The notes under the pieces are model-generated. The model was not told the DNA's origin and did not search any database. It saw only the letters and a program-made list of their open reading frames with translations. From positions 464,001 through 528,000 of the forward strand of contig NC_134017.1 of assembly GCF_040712315.1 (NCBI RefSeq): DNA of 64,000 nucleotides, in the 5' to 3' direction. The number at the start of each line of letters is the position of its first letter. Position 1 is the stretch's first letter. Source of the stretch: Castanea sativa (taxonomy: Eukaryota > Streptophyta > Magnoliopsida > Fagales > Fagaceae). The position numbers were made by a program, and so were the translations under genes. Of this stretch, positions 24,188-35,157 are shown piece by piece.

Positions 24188-26060
24188 GTCAGTTAACATT
24201 TCGAAGTTATAAGTACCTCTGATGCATGAAGTTACTGTTCTAAAGAATCAAACAGAAACTTGGTTAAGTGCAGTCCTTGGACCACAAACCTTGTGGAAAT
24301 TGATGTCTTGTCATTTGTTAAACAGAACCTAAGTTATGCCGGCTCCTCGGACCTCCTACTTTGGGAAAATTAACATTTGAAGTTACTGTTCTAAAGAATC
24401 AAACAGAAACTTGGTTAAGTGCAGTCCTCGGACCACAAACCTTGTGGAAATTGATGTCTTGTCATTTGTTAAACAGAACCTTAGTTATGCCGGGTTTTCG
24501 GACCTCCTGCTTTGGGAAAATTAATATTTGAAGTTATCATTTTTAAAGAATCAAACAGAAACTTGGTTAAGTGCAGTCCTCGGACCACAAACCTTGTGGA
24601 AATTGATGTCTTGTCATTTGTTAAACAGAACCTAAGTTATGCCGGGTCTTCGGACCTCCTACTTTGGGAAAATTAACATTTGAAGTTACTGTTCTAAAGA
24701 ATCAAACAGAAACTTGGTTAAGTGCAGTCCTCGGACCACAAACCTTGTGGAAATTGATGTCTTGTCATTTGTTAAACAGAACCTTAGTTATGCCGAGTTT
24801 TCGGACCTCCTGCTTTGGGAAAATTAACATTTGAAGTTATCATTTTTAAGAATCAAACAGAAACTTGGTTAAGTGCAGTCCTCGGACCACAAACCTTGTG
24901 GAAATTGATGTCTTGTCATTTGTTAAACAAAACCTAAGTTATGCTGGGTCTTCAGACCTCCTGCTTTGGGAAAATTAACATTTGATGTTATCATTTTTAA
25001 GAATCAAACAGAAACTTGGTTAAGTGCAGTCCTCGGACCACAAACCTTGTGGAAATTGATGTCTTGTCATTTGTTAAACAGAACTTAAGTTATCCCGGGT
25101 CCTCGGACCTCCTACTTTGGGAAAATTAACATTTGAAGTTACTGTTCTAAAGAATCAAACAGAAACTTGGTTAAGTGCAGTCCTCGGACCACAAACCTTG
25201 TGGAAATTGATGTCTTGTCATTTGTTAAACAGAACCTAAGTTATGCCGGGTCCTCGGATCTCCTACTTTGGGAAAATTAACATTTGAAGTTACTGTTCTA
25301 AAGAATCAAACAGAAACTTGGTTAAGTGCAGTCCTCGGACCACAAACCTTGTGGAAATTGATGTCTTGTCATTTGTTAAACAGAACCTAAGTTATGCCGG
25401 GTCCTCGGACCTCCTACTTTGGGAAAATTAACATTTGAAGTTACTGTTCTAAAGAATCAAACAGAAACTTGGTTAAGTGCAGTCCTCAGACCACAAACCT
25501 TGTGGAAATTGATGTCTTGTCATTTGTTAAACAGAACCTTAGTTATGCCGGGTTTTCGGACCTCCTGCTTTGGGAAAATTAACATTTGAAGTTATCATTT
25601 TTAAGAATCAAATAGAAACTTAGTTAAGTGCAGTCCTCGGACCACAAACCTTGTGGAAATTGATGTCTTGTCATTTGTTAAACAGAACCTAAGTTATGCC
25701 GGGTCTTCGGACCTCCTGCTTTGGGAAAATTAACATTTGAAGTTATCATTTTTAAGAATCAAACAGAAACTTGGTTAAGTGCAGTCCTCGGACCACAAAC
25801 CTTGTGGAAATTGATGTCTTGTCATTTGTTAAACAGAACCTTAGTTATGCCGGGTCTTCGGACCTCCTGCTTTGGGAAAATTAACATTTGAAGTTATCAT
25901 TTTTAAGAATCAAACAGAAACTTGGTTAAGTGCAGTCCTCGGACCACAAACCTTGTGGAAATTGATGTCTTGTCATTTGTTAAACAGAACCTTAGTTATG
26001 CCGGGTCTTCGGACCTCCTGCTTTGGGAAAATTAACATTTGAAGTTACAATTTTTAAGAA
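24188..26060. repeat. Tandem array: 12 units of a 151-bp repeat inside the retrotransposon
   Basis: The landmark tgatgtcttgtcatt recurs at 24301, 24452, 24604, 24755, 24906, 25057, 25208, 25359, 25510, 25661, 25812 and 25963, a period of 151 bases (one of 152). A core with gcagtcctcggaccacaaac is nearly invariant. The linker occurs in two forms, one with ctactttggg followed by ttactgttct, and one with ctgctttggg followed by ttatcatttt. The array lies between integrase and the 3' end of the antisense gene. Tandem repeats at this place are common in Tat/Ogre elements. A degraded partial unit follows to about 26100. Confidence 0.95.
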
Positions 26061-26588
26061 TCAAACGAAAAATTGGTTAAGTCTTATCTTTGGACCACGA
26101 CTTTGATCAAAGTTAACTTCTTATTATGTCTGGGTGTTAATGCGTTACTGTTTATTAACTTGGATCTTAAGTTTTATATCTTTAAGTGTTAAGCAAATTT
26201 GTGTAAGGAACAGTCCTCGGACCTTACATCCTACTAGAAAAGGTGTTGTACATTACAAGGGTTTAATCGTTATATGAGATCTTCTCTTCTTTTTTAATCA
26301 AAGGCATTGTTTAAATATCTCAACCATATCACCTTCTATTAAATCTTTAATAATGTGCGTATGATTATGTGGAAGTTATGATTGTGCAATCCTTGGAGTT
26401 AAATTTGTTTACTCTGAGAAACTTTTTTTATGTGTTAATGGGAAACTTTTGCGATAAATATAAAAAGAATAAAGTAAAAACAGATGCAACACGAGTAAAA
26501 ATCAAATAAAGTTGTTCTTCATTAATCATTTGGACATGCATTACATATAAAGGCTGAACATGGAGAAAGAGAAGCCCTAAGTTAAGTC

Positions 26589-29132
26589 CTAAGCTTTTGG
26601 AGGAGGATCTTGCTGAGAAGTGCTGGTTCCCTCTGTCTCTTTCAACTCCAACTCAAAAGGAGACAGAACCTTTTTTTCTTTGTCTGCTACTTTCGTTGGA
26701 GGGACATTGGACTCCATGGCTTGGCTAAGGCCCTTCTCGGCATCTCCGCCTCCTTCCTTGTCTTTATTGGAACCCGAAGGTTCTGTAGGATCTGGAATTG
26801 GCTTCGAGACCATGGGAGGAAGAGCAGGAAGAGTTGTCTCAGGGGTAGGAGTAGCAGCAGGAGCCTCTTCAATCTCCTGTATCTCCAGGGGAAGCCAAAT
26901 GTTCTCGGATTTCCTCAGATCCGAAGATAGAGGAACTCCTGCTACGTTTAAAGCTTCCCCCCAGACCTTCTGACAGTACTCCCGGCACAAAGCCGCGAAG
27001 GCCTCTGTCAGCTGCTCCTCGGTTGTTGCTACCCCTTCCTCGTAGCTCGTCTGCTTAGCAGCCTCAAAAGAGCGTTGGAATGAGCTGGCTTCTTCCTTCA
27101 TCAGCGCAAGTTCCTTTTTCAGATCCGAGCACTCCCTTTGGGCTTGAGAGAGCTCTTCATCTCTTTCGCGAAGGAGCTTGCGTTGCCCTTCTATCTGGGT
27201 CTTCATGGTCTTCAAGTTTGACTCGACCCCATTTTTCTCTCTCCTCAGCTCAGCCACCTCCGAGGTAAGCTTTTCGTTCTCAGCAAGAGCAGTGCCCAAG
27301 GACTTCTCAGTCTCCAGCCTAATCTCCAGCTCAGTCCTGGCCTTCTTCCGAGTGTCTTCTATAAATTTCTCGGCTACAAAGACCTCCTGAATGGCCTGTA
27401 ACAAAGTGTGATGGAATCAGGAATAATAAACAACTTATGAATATTGTTAAAAGTGGAATCTTCCTAAAAAGGGGGAGACTTACCAGCGCTAAATCCCTTT
27501 TTAAAGAGAGGAATAGTTGTGGCTGGCTCATTTTTTCCAAGGTCTTCATGTCCTTGGGCAACAGAAGAGGGCGCTCCAACACTTCGGCCAAGTGGTGGGC
27601 ATGGCCTTGTTGAACCGCCCTTATACTGGACTGGCAGGAGATGGGTGCGCCGTCCAGTCTTAAGTCGGGGGACCAGGTGTTCGGTGCTCGGCGCACTTCG
27701 ACCTCGTCCCTAATTTCCCCGCTTTCAACTGAGCGGGCCCTACCCTTGCCTTTGTCCAGCTTCTGCTGCTGAACCGGTGGGAGTTGTTGCCGCGGTTTCT
27801 TGGGGTCTTTGCTAATCATCCCCTCGGCCTCCCCCTTTCTCTTCTTTTTGGGATCCTCGGCTGGAAGTTTTGGCTCAGTTGGAGGAGGAGGAGGTGGCAA
27901 ATTTTGAAGAGCTTTAGACCCCCCCCCCCGTCTTTTTCTCGGCGACCTTCGCACCTCTCTTGACTAGGAGATCTTGCATCCTATCCATGTCTTCCTCGGC
28001 TTCGTCTTCCGGTTGGGCAACTACGAACCCTACAATTCCGGAGGCCTCGGTAGCTTCTTCCTCCTCGTCTGAAAGCACGACGAATTGATTCCCTCGAGGT
28101 CTTTCGGTGTCTTCGAATTGGAATTGATCTATCTCTTCGTCTAGTGTATGAGAAGAAGACACCTGCTCCTCTGGAACAATAGTTGCCTAGGAATGTACGG
28201 CGAGGGGAATTGCCGCTATGGCCTGGTTGTACAAGACGGTGTTAGGGGCGTCAGGGAGCTCGCGGTCGTCCAAAAAGTGGGGCCGGGCTACGTTTATTCT
28301 CCTTCGTCTTCGGTCACCCGCAATTATGGCGTTCTCTATCTCCTGGAAGTCCGAGGAAATAGGATCGTACCCTAGGATCAGATGAGCGGCCCTAAGTTGT
28401 AGATCTTCGCTAACGAACACCTCGGAACGCAGTACTCGGTTTAGGTCTGCGACGTTACAGTGACTCAAACGAGGGCGCACGTGTTGTTTATCTGCAAAAA
28501 AGACATCAAAACAAACAAGCCTGGTCAGATTCACACAGATATGTAATAAGTTTAAGTAAACATGAATACGCACTTTTGTGTGTGTTAGAGGAAGTTGTGT
28601 TGTGGGGAGATTAATCCTATGGCATCGCACCTGGGTCCCCCCACTCAACTGGGCAGTGGAGGCCGTCGTGCCAGTTCCCAGAGACGATCAGGTGGTCGTC
28701 CTTCATGCCTTTGTTGGATTTGGGCAGACAGGAGATCAGCCTAACGACACTAGAATGGGACTTAATGTAGTAACCTACATTGGAGAGTTTATGGGACTCG
28801 TACAGAAAGACGACATCATGCCAGGATAAGTTTAGACCCATTTGCTCGTTTAGAGCATCGACGCTACCCAAAACTCTAAAAATGTTTGGGAGGCATTGAT
28901 CGGGACACAACCGGTGGTTGCGAAGGTACTCCCTAGTTATAGGTTTCATTGGGAGGGTCATCCCACCCTCTATAAAGGCTATCATTGGGATGATAACCTC
29001 TCCCTCCTTCCTAGAATCGGCCACGGCTTCCGCCGGACAATATTCTAGACCTACGTCGCTGGGAATACGGTACTTGGCCCTAAAGCCTTCCATCCCAGCA
29101 GCGGTATCAACTAGACACTTGAATCTTCCCAT
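26589..29132 (-). pseudogene. Spliced antisense ORF (aORF) of a Tat retrotransposon, transposase_28-like
   Basis: Reading on the minus strand, exon 1 is 29132-28631, joined by CCAG|GTGCG and TTTGCAG| to an exon from 28491. That exon reads on to 27484 (CTG|GTAAGT), and a last exon is 27395-26589 (TTACAG|GCC). The first part (YRIPSDVGLEYCP, then PITREYLRNHRLCPDQCLPN) matches the plant domain known as a putative gypsy-type transposon protein (Pfam Transposase_28). The middle is acidic, then Pro-rich with basic patches; the last exon is a long coiled coil rich in Glu, Lys and Arg. Two defects are seen: an in-frame TAG at 28187-28189, and a frame change in the poly-G run (plus-strand C run) near 27920-27929. 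Antisense ORFs of this kind are known from Tat elements; their function is unknown. Confidence 0.8.
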
Positions 29133-29640
29133 TACAGAGGAACGAAAGAATAAACTCTAAGAGGGAGAACGTTTATAGGGACAGCCGAGGACAAGGTCCG
29201 AGGAGAAAAGGTTAAGAATAGAAAGAACAAAAACTTACAAAGTTGAAGATGTGCAAATTTCCACGGTTTTCTGCAGGTAAAGTATGATGGCTGATGTTTT
29301 GATGGGATTAACCCCTGGGGAATTAAATGAAGGCGCAGGTTCCCGAAGCGTCACGGCGTACGGAAAAGCGGCCTCGAAATTATATTTATCCCGCCCAAAT
29401 TTTCGTGGAGTAATGAGGGCCGTTGGATGCCCATCTCGCCGTTGAACGTGGGGGACAAAGTGTAACTGGCAGTAATAAATGCGCGCGTTGTTGAAAATAA
29501 AACAGCCAAGTGGCGTCTTCTGGGATGCGAAACGATTTCCACACGTGCCATCACTCACAAAATGTGTGGAGTAGGTTCTCGTTGGATCAAAACCCTATTT
29601 TTCTCCTCAGACGTTGAAAATTAGAGTTTTGAGGGGCTAT
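29133..29640. other. Untranslated 3' part of the Tat element, ending in the polypurine tract
   Basis: This stretch holds the promoter side of the antisense gene and no plausible further gene. The last ten bases (29631-29640, gaggggctat) form the purine-rich plus-strand primer next to the LTR start. Confidence 0.6.
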
Positions 29641-30387
29641 TGTGGGGGGTAAAAAGATCCTGATGGGAATGTGGGCCTTTTGAGCCGTGCTAAGGAAGAC
29701 CGACCTGCTCCTGGGTTTAGAATTTGTTAGTACTATGGGTCGGCCCATACGCCGAGGATCTAGCCGAGGGTGAATTTCCCTTCAGACGGACGCTAGAGAA
29801 CTCGGGACTTCATGGTAAAGGTTAAGGAATGATACGGTCAAGACCAATGGTTAAAAGGGGTAAACCCTTGAATGTCCTAGAAGCACCGATGTTGGAGAAA
29901 TATCAAAGATAAAGGCTACTACCTCCACATTAAAGACCCTGCACCTACCACCCTGACCGCATTAATGGGGAAGTGACACCTGAACAGTGGAAGGGAAACT
30001 TCTGGTTACTATTCAAAAGCACTGAGAAAAGAAATATCTAGGCTAAGGGTGAGTTGGGGCAACACGTGTACAAAGTATCAAAAAGAAGAGTATTTAAGGA
30101 GCAACCTAAAACTGAAAAGGGGGGGGGGGGAAAGGACTTTGTAATCTAAAAGGAAAAGAAAAAAGAGAAAGAGATAATATAAGAACAACTCTTGGCTTCG
30201 TCCGAGGAGGTTGATTTACAATATTCCCCGTTGTTTTTGAGTATTTGCAATCTTTGGCTTGTCATTTAATCCTCACACACTTCTAACCTGGGTTTCAAGC
30301 CCACACTTTACAAATTCATATTGTTTAAGGCTCATTGGGCCTGAGCCCGTAACTGTTCTTGGGGCCAGGTGCAATTGTGCACTTACA
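29641..30387 (+). repeat. 3' LTR of the Tat element
   Basis: 747 bases from TGTGGGGGG to CACTTACA. It matches the 5' LTR apart from scattered, mostly transition differences and a longer G run near 30119-30130. It is followed directly by the GTACG target duplication. Confidence 0.95.
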
Positions 30388-30392
30388 GTACG
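30388..30392. repeat. Right 5-bp target site duplication GTACG
   Basis: Identical to 18051-18055. Sequence beyond it (atgtattgaattttaag) continues the duplication unit at the point where copy 1 continues without interruption. Confidence 0.9.
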
Positions 30393-31035
30393 ATGTATTG
30401 AATTTTAAGTAAAATTTTTATGTGAGAATCTCTTATTGGATAGTATAAAATATAGGTTTTACACCTCATTTTACCAAATTCAGAATCATATTAAAATATT
30501 GATGTATAAAATTTTTAAGAATTAAAAAATTTTGCCACAAGAATATTTAATTTAATATATTAATTGACATTGATATGTTGCCATAGCAGTTTCAACTTTC
30601 AACCATATTATTGTTCTCTAAATAAAATGACAGAGAAATTAGAAAATTTTGCCCAAGTGTCAGAAATGCAATTTCTTTTTAAGGGAAATAAAAACTAAAT
30701 ATGTTTCTAAAAAACTAACACTAATTACTAAATATAGGAACTTACCTTTTTCTTTTCTTTTCTTTTTTTTGGAGAGTGATAGGACCTTACAATAAGTCTT
30801 GTAATGGATGTTTCCCTCTCTTCTTCTTTTTCTTTCTTTTCTTTTTTGATAGTGTGGATTTGTCCTACGTACTTATTTCTCACACTATGTATGTATAAAC
30901 CCTACAAATAAATTCTATAATAGATTATATAAAATGAAATGTTTTGACCGGTTTTTGACATTTTTTAATGCTTTTTTATGTGAACATTTTTTTAAGATTT
31001 ATTTTCTACCTCATTATTTTATTATATATATATTA

Positions 31036-31202
31036 TTATTTTTTTAGAGAGAGAGTTTAAACCTACGGTGTTTGCATCTGATAATAGCTCTTTATTATCA
31101 GGCCACATTTTATTATCAATTTTTTGTGTAAGCGAGGATTGAACACCAGATCTCTTATTCAACCATTAAAAACTTTACTAGTTGAGCTAGTTAAAACCCA
31201 CA
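31036..31202 (-). mobile_element. tRNA-derived SINE (minus strand), copy in duplication unit 2
   Basis: This is the paralogue of the SINE at 14492-14662, with the same A-box and poly-A side. It differs far more from its partner than the surrounding DNA does, including a replaced stretch around 31096-31125. Confidence 0.6.
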
Positions 31203-31946
31203 TTTTATTATATGATATATTTTTAAATTTGCTTTATAGATTAAAAAATAGTGTTAAACTATTCTGATTTAAATTAATTAGATCACATTGTATTTTTTGC
31301 ATAAGCAACAAGATATTAATTAACCAATCCTAAAATCTCTTAATAATCTTATGTTTGTCGTCTAAATGTTCTTCACAATTCTAAAGGAATGAATTTCCTA
31401 AAATCTCTTAATATCCTAAAATCTCGTGAAAACGTTTGCCTTTTGGTTGATATTATTATTATTTTATAGATTTTAGATTTCATTATCTTTTAAAAAAAAT
31501 TAACAAAATCGAAAAAGTCAAGTTTGAATATTTGAAAATATGACATGACTAACGTTTTAAGGAAAAAAATTATAAAATAATATATAGAAATTGCAGAAGT
31601 AAAATCCCATAAGGAAAAAATTTTAGCTGTAAACATGTTTAGATTTTTGAGCTCCAACCACTAATAGAAATTTATGTCCAAAATAATTTGTTTTACCAAA
31701 AATATAATAGGGAAAGGAGATTTTTAAGAAGTCAAGGCTTCAAACGTATCCTTCCCATAATTAACAATATATATCTTGTAATTGGCATTAGGATCTTGCC
31801 ATAACAATTTAAATTAATATTGTCTAAGTTAAATACATTCGCTGAATTATAAAGAATTCCATTATAGTAAAAAAATTGACATTATATATACGGCATACCT
31901 AATGGGTAAAAGTAATACAAAGAAACTAATATTGTAGAAAAGCAAG

Positions 31947-32270
31947 TTGGTGAAAATTGATAGATCAAAGATGGGTAGAGTGAGAGTCAGTCTCCCCTCA
32001 TTATTATTCCTTATGGTGAGCATAATAATATTAATCTCCAGTAGTTGCAACCAAGTCGCCAGCCAAAGCCAAAACGCAGCAGCAGCCCCAATAAAATGCT
32101 GCTTCGACAACCATGTGAAATGCATTACAAAAGCAGAAAACCCAATTAAAAATGGTGAAGCAGAATGTAACAACCTTTGTCTCAACAATGGTTGCTCTAA
32201 AGGAGGCTTTTGTAAGTTTTTTAAGAACGGCCAGCCTCGGAAGTTACATTATTGTCATTGTTACTGTTGA
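31947..32270 (+). CDS. Defensin-like (DEFL) secreted cysteine-rich peptide, copy 2
   Basis: 107 residues, intronless, with the same signal peptide and ten-Cys mature pattern as the copy at 15397. It carries Arg13, Ala38, Ala45, Lys58, Glu73 and Arg98, giving a slightly more basic peptide. Eight nucleotide differences were counted in the frame, six of them changing a residue. TATA box, leader and 3' flank are kept, so the gene looks able to be expressed. A 12.3-kb retrotransposon lies about 1.56 kb upstream and now separates it from any distal elements. Like copy 1, Met9 is an alternative start. Secretion and DEFL class are inferred from pattern, and the target is unknown. Confidence 0.8.
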   Translation: MVKIDRSKMGRVRVSLPSLLFLMVSIIILISSSCNQVASQSQNAAAAPIKCCFDNHVKCITKAENPIKNGEAECNNLCLNNGCSKGGFCKFFKNGQPRKLHYCHCYC

Positions 32271-32996
32271 GGAGTACTGTTCATGTTCAATTTCTTCGTT
32301 ATATTATTGCGTCGTCACTCAATAACATGCAGGGTTTGCTTTTACCTTCTGTTCTTAATAACAATGTCTATGTCCGGATGTCCCTCTACGGTTTCTTCCT
32401 ATATTGTTGGAACCAAAACTAATAAAATCACCCCATTTTAATTTGTAAATGGATACTGCTTCGTATGTCTCTCATCTTAATCATCTTTAACATGCGAGAC
32501 ATATTAACGAGTTTTCAGTGTGGATAAAGAATGTTCCTCCAAATCTTGTTTCTGTAATTTTAGCCGATTCGGCTTACCATCAATAAAATTACAGGGTTCT
32601 TTCTCAAACAAAAAGAAAAAGTTTAGATAGATTTTTTTTTTTTTTTGGTCTTTTTCCTTTTCCTAATAAGAAATGTTTTATTCATTTAAGTTGGTTGTCT
32701 TATAATATCGGCAGCCCTGTTTTAATGAATTTGTATGATTTATAGTTTTTTTTTTTTTTTTTTTTCCTTACAAAAAGTAGTGAGGCAGCCGCAGAACATA
32801 GGCTAGACCGAGTAATGCTATTAAATCACAATACTCGTCTCCTCTATATGCTTTATTTGATATTCAAATAACATGACAAATTGGCAATTCAATTGCCATT
32901 TTTTCTGGCTAGGACAAGGAACACCTTCAAGGGAAAATAACAATCAAAAAGTGCTCAAGGGTGTCAGACTTATCCATTATTTCCACTCCCACCAAT

Positions 32997-34314
32997 TGAA
33001 TTTTCCTATAATGTATTCTTTAAAATTCAATTTCTAGGGGAAATATTTTTCCTACTTTTTCTCCCATTGTTCACTACATATTGGAGAAAAACTAAAGTTT
33101 AAAAGGGTATTAGTCAAATATAATTAATCCATTGGTAACCAAATAAGATTAGTTACTTGTAATGTGGAAAACAGATATTTACTTCTCACAAGGATAATAT
33201 TCACTTATTACTTACCATTAATTCTAATAATGGCATATTTGGTAAACTGTAATAACTCATGTAATAAAATGATTTTTTATGTGTGTTAGAAATACTTAAT
33301 GCATGTATTAATTGTATTTCTCACTTAATAAAATATATATGAGTGCCTTTTATATGAGGCATAGAAGTGTAATACAAAAGTCACTATAAGAAATTTGGTA
33401 ATTTTTAATTGTTGAAACCATTGAAAAAAGTATTAAAATCTGTTAGAAAAAGTAAAATATAAACATGTATATATTTTTAGTTTTATGATCTATTGATAAT
33501 ATAAATAGGAAATTTTGTAGTAGAAATAAAATATATATATTCTACAATACAAGAATGATGAATCTAACTCTTATAATTTCTTACAAGATATCTAATTAAT
33601 TATAATAATATGATTTCAATTTTTTTTTTTAGTAAACAATAATACTTATTAAAACACACACAAAAATAATAATAATGTTTTAAACCGGATTTATAATACA
33701 TTACATTACATAACCAGAATACAACTACAAAAGAGTCTAACCTTTATAGTTGTAGACTGGGGTTATAAACAGTGAACACTAGACACACAGAACCAATGTG
33801 AGATAAACATCTTTTTTTTTTAGTAAATAGCAATACTTATTAGAACACGCAAGAAAATAATAATAGTGTTTTAAAAGCAAGTCCTCGGCAACGATTTCAA
33901 TTATAATACAGTTATTAATTATTTCTATAAATTTGTTAAGGGGTTTATTTTTAGTTATGGTTCTTATTATATATTGAGAAAGAATAAACTAACTAAGTAA
34001 TAACTTGCTAATAAAGTTAGAAAATAAACCAACTGTGGACATGTAATCACTCCTTCTTCTTTTTTTTCTTTTTTGAGGAGAACATGTAATGTAACTCGGT
34101 AATGAGTTCAAACTCGAATTTTATTTGAAATAACATTAAGTAAATTAACCTTGTTTATATCCTCACTTATAATGGAAATGAAACTTTGGAGAGGAGAAAA
34201 GGAAATTAAGGATTTTAGATGGCATGCGCTAGCTTGAGCTAGTAGACCAAATTTTACGATTAGTACTAGAGAGTTGATTTTGACTATCGTCGTTACTAAT
34301 TACACGTACTACAC
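32997..34314. other. Gene-free AT-rich spacer
   Basis: Unique AT-rich DNA with no supported coding frame. It contains a retroposed sequence at 33612-33902, listed separately. Confidence 0.4.
33612..33902 (-). mobile_element. Retroposed sequence with 10-bp target duplication and two poly-A tails
   Basis: GATTTCAATT at 33612-33621 is repeated at 33893-33902. Between them, the minus strand reads a 270-base sequence ending in poly-A, with a second internal poly-A. The blocks before the two tails (33621-33684 and 33812-33877 on the plus strand) are similar to each other. This looks like a head-to-tail retroposon or a retro-copied LTR fragment. It has no coding capacity. Confidence 0.5.
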
Positions 34315-34771
34315 AATCGCGATGGATTGAGATCCTCTAGAGTTCCTAGGGTACTCTACCATGTAGAGTTCTATTAATCTTAACCATTCATTTATAATAA
34401 AAGGTCCAGATTTTTCCATACCATTAATCCACTAACAAATCCCCTAAAATAATGGTATAAAAAATAACTACTCATAAATGATAATTATTGCCTTACCTCT
34501 TTTACCTAAATCAGGTCTCTAAGAAAACGTGAAGTCATCTTCTCCTTCCCCTCTTCATTTTTCAATTTGTTCCTTAAATCATTTTGGTTGTTAATTTCAA
34601 AGCATAGGTTCGACTGAAATGGGACATAGAAAAATCATATTTTATGATCCTAAGTGCCAATCATGTACTTGAAAAGAAAGGAAAAACATTTATATGCTTA
34701 ATTTTAATAAAATTAATAGAAGACTAAAAAAATTGGAATGAAAACTCAGGTGTCTCTACCATTCATATATC

Positions 34772-34827
<56 letters not shown>

Positions 34828-35100
34828 TTCTTGGTCTATGTGCATAATAATCAATTTTCTAAATAAGCAAATTTCTTTTGTATTTAATGCTGCAATGTCA
34901 TAGCCACTATTCGCATTTAAGGTAATACCTATCATTTATGAGCAGTTATTTTTTAAAATCATTATTTTTGTAGATTTGTTAGTGGATTAATGATATGGCA
35001 AAATCTAGACATTTTATTATAAATTAAATGTTAAGATTAAAAGAACTCTACATGGCAGAGTACCCTAGGAACTCTAGAAGATCTCAATCCCAATGGCGAT
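34315..35100. mobile_element. Mutator-type non-autonomous element with about 170-bp terminal inverted repeats
   Basis: The element 34324-35091 starts ggattgagatc and ends gatctcaatccc. The arms continue to match in inverted orientation for about 170 bases (34324-34495 against 34915-35091). It is flanked by aatcgcgat (34315-34323) and aatggcgat (35092-35100), a 9-bp duplication with one mismatch, the length made by Mutator transposases. The middle holds a (TA)n tract at about 34772-34826 and no coding frame. Confidence 0.75.
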
Positions 35101-35157
35101 AGCCTCTCTCTCCTATTAAACCATTGTTGCTTGCTTAATATAATTTTTAGTAAGTAA

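Larger units (their letters stand above)
18056..30387 (+). mobile_element. Complete Tat-lineage Ty3/gypsy LTR retrotransposon, 12.3 kb
   Basis: The element has two LTRs of about 745 bases, TG...CA ends and a 5-bp target duplication. It has a primer-binding site right after the 5' LTR and a purine tract gaggggctat right before the 3' LTR. In order it carries gag, protease, reverse transcriptase, a degraded RNase H, a second archaeal-type RNase H, integrase, a 12-unit array of a 151-bp repeat, and a spliced antisense gene. The doubled RNase H and the antisense gene between pol and the 3' LTR are hallmarks of the plant Tat group. About 13 substitutions between the LTRs were counted by eye (near 1.8 percent), so it is a young insertion. 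Stops in gag-pol make it non-autonomous. Confidence 0.95.
16411..32996. repeat. Tandem duplication, copy 2, split by a 12.3-kb retrotransposon
   Basis: The second copy of the 4.2-kb unit runs 16411-18055, is interrupted by the retrotransposon, and resumes at 30393-32996. Removing the insert and one target duplication leaves about 4.25 kb, close to copy 1. It ends at the same ccactcccaccaat sequence as copy 1 and then enters unique DNA (tgaattttccta). Substitutions between the copies are scattered, a few percent by eye. Confidence 0.9.
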
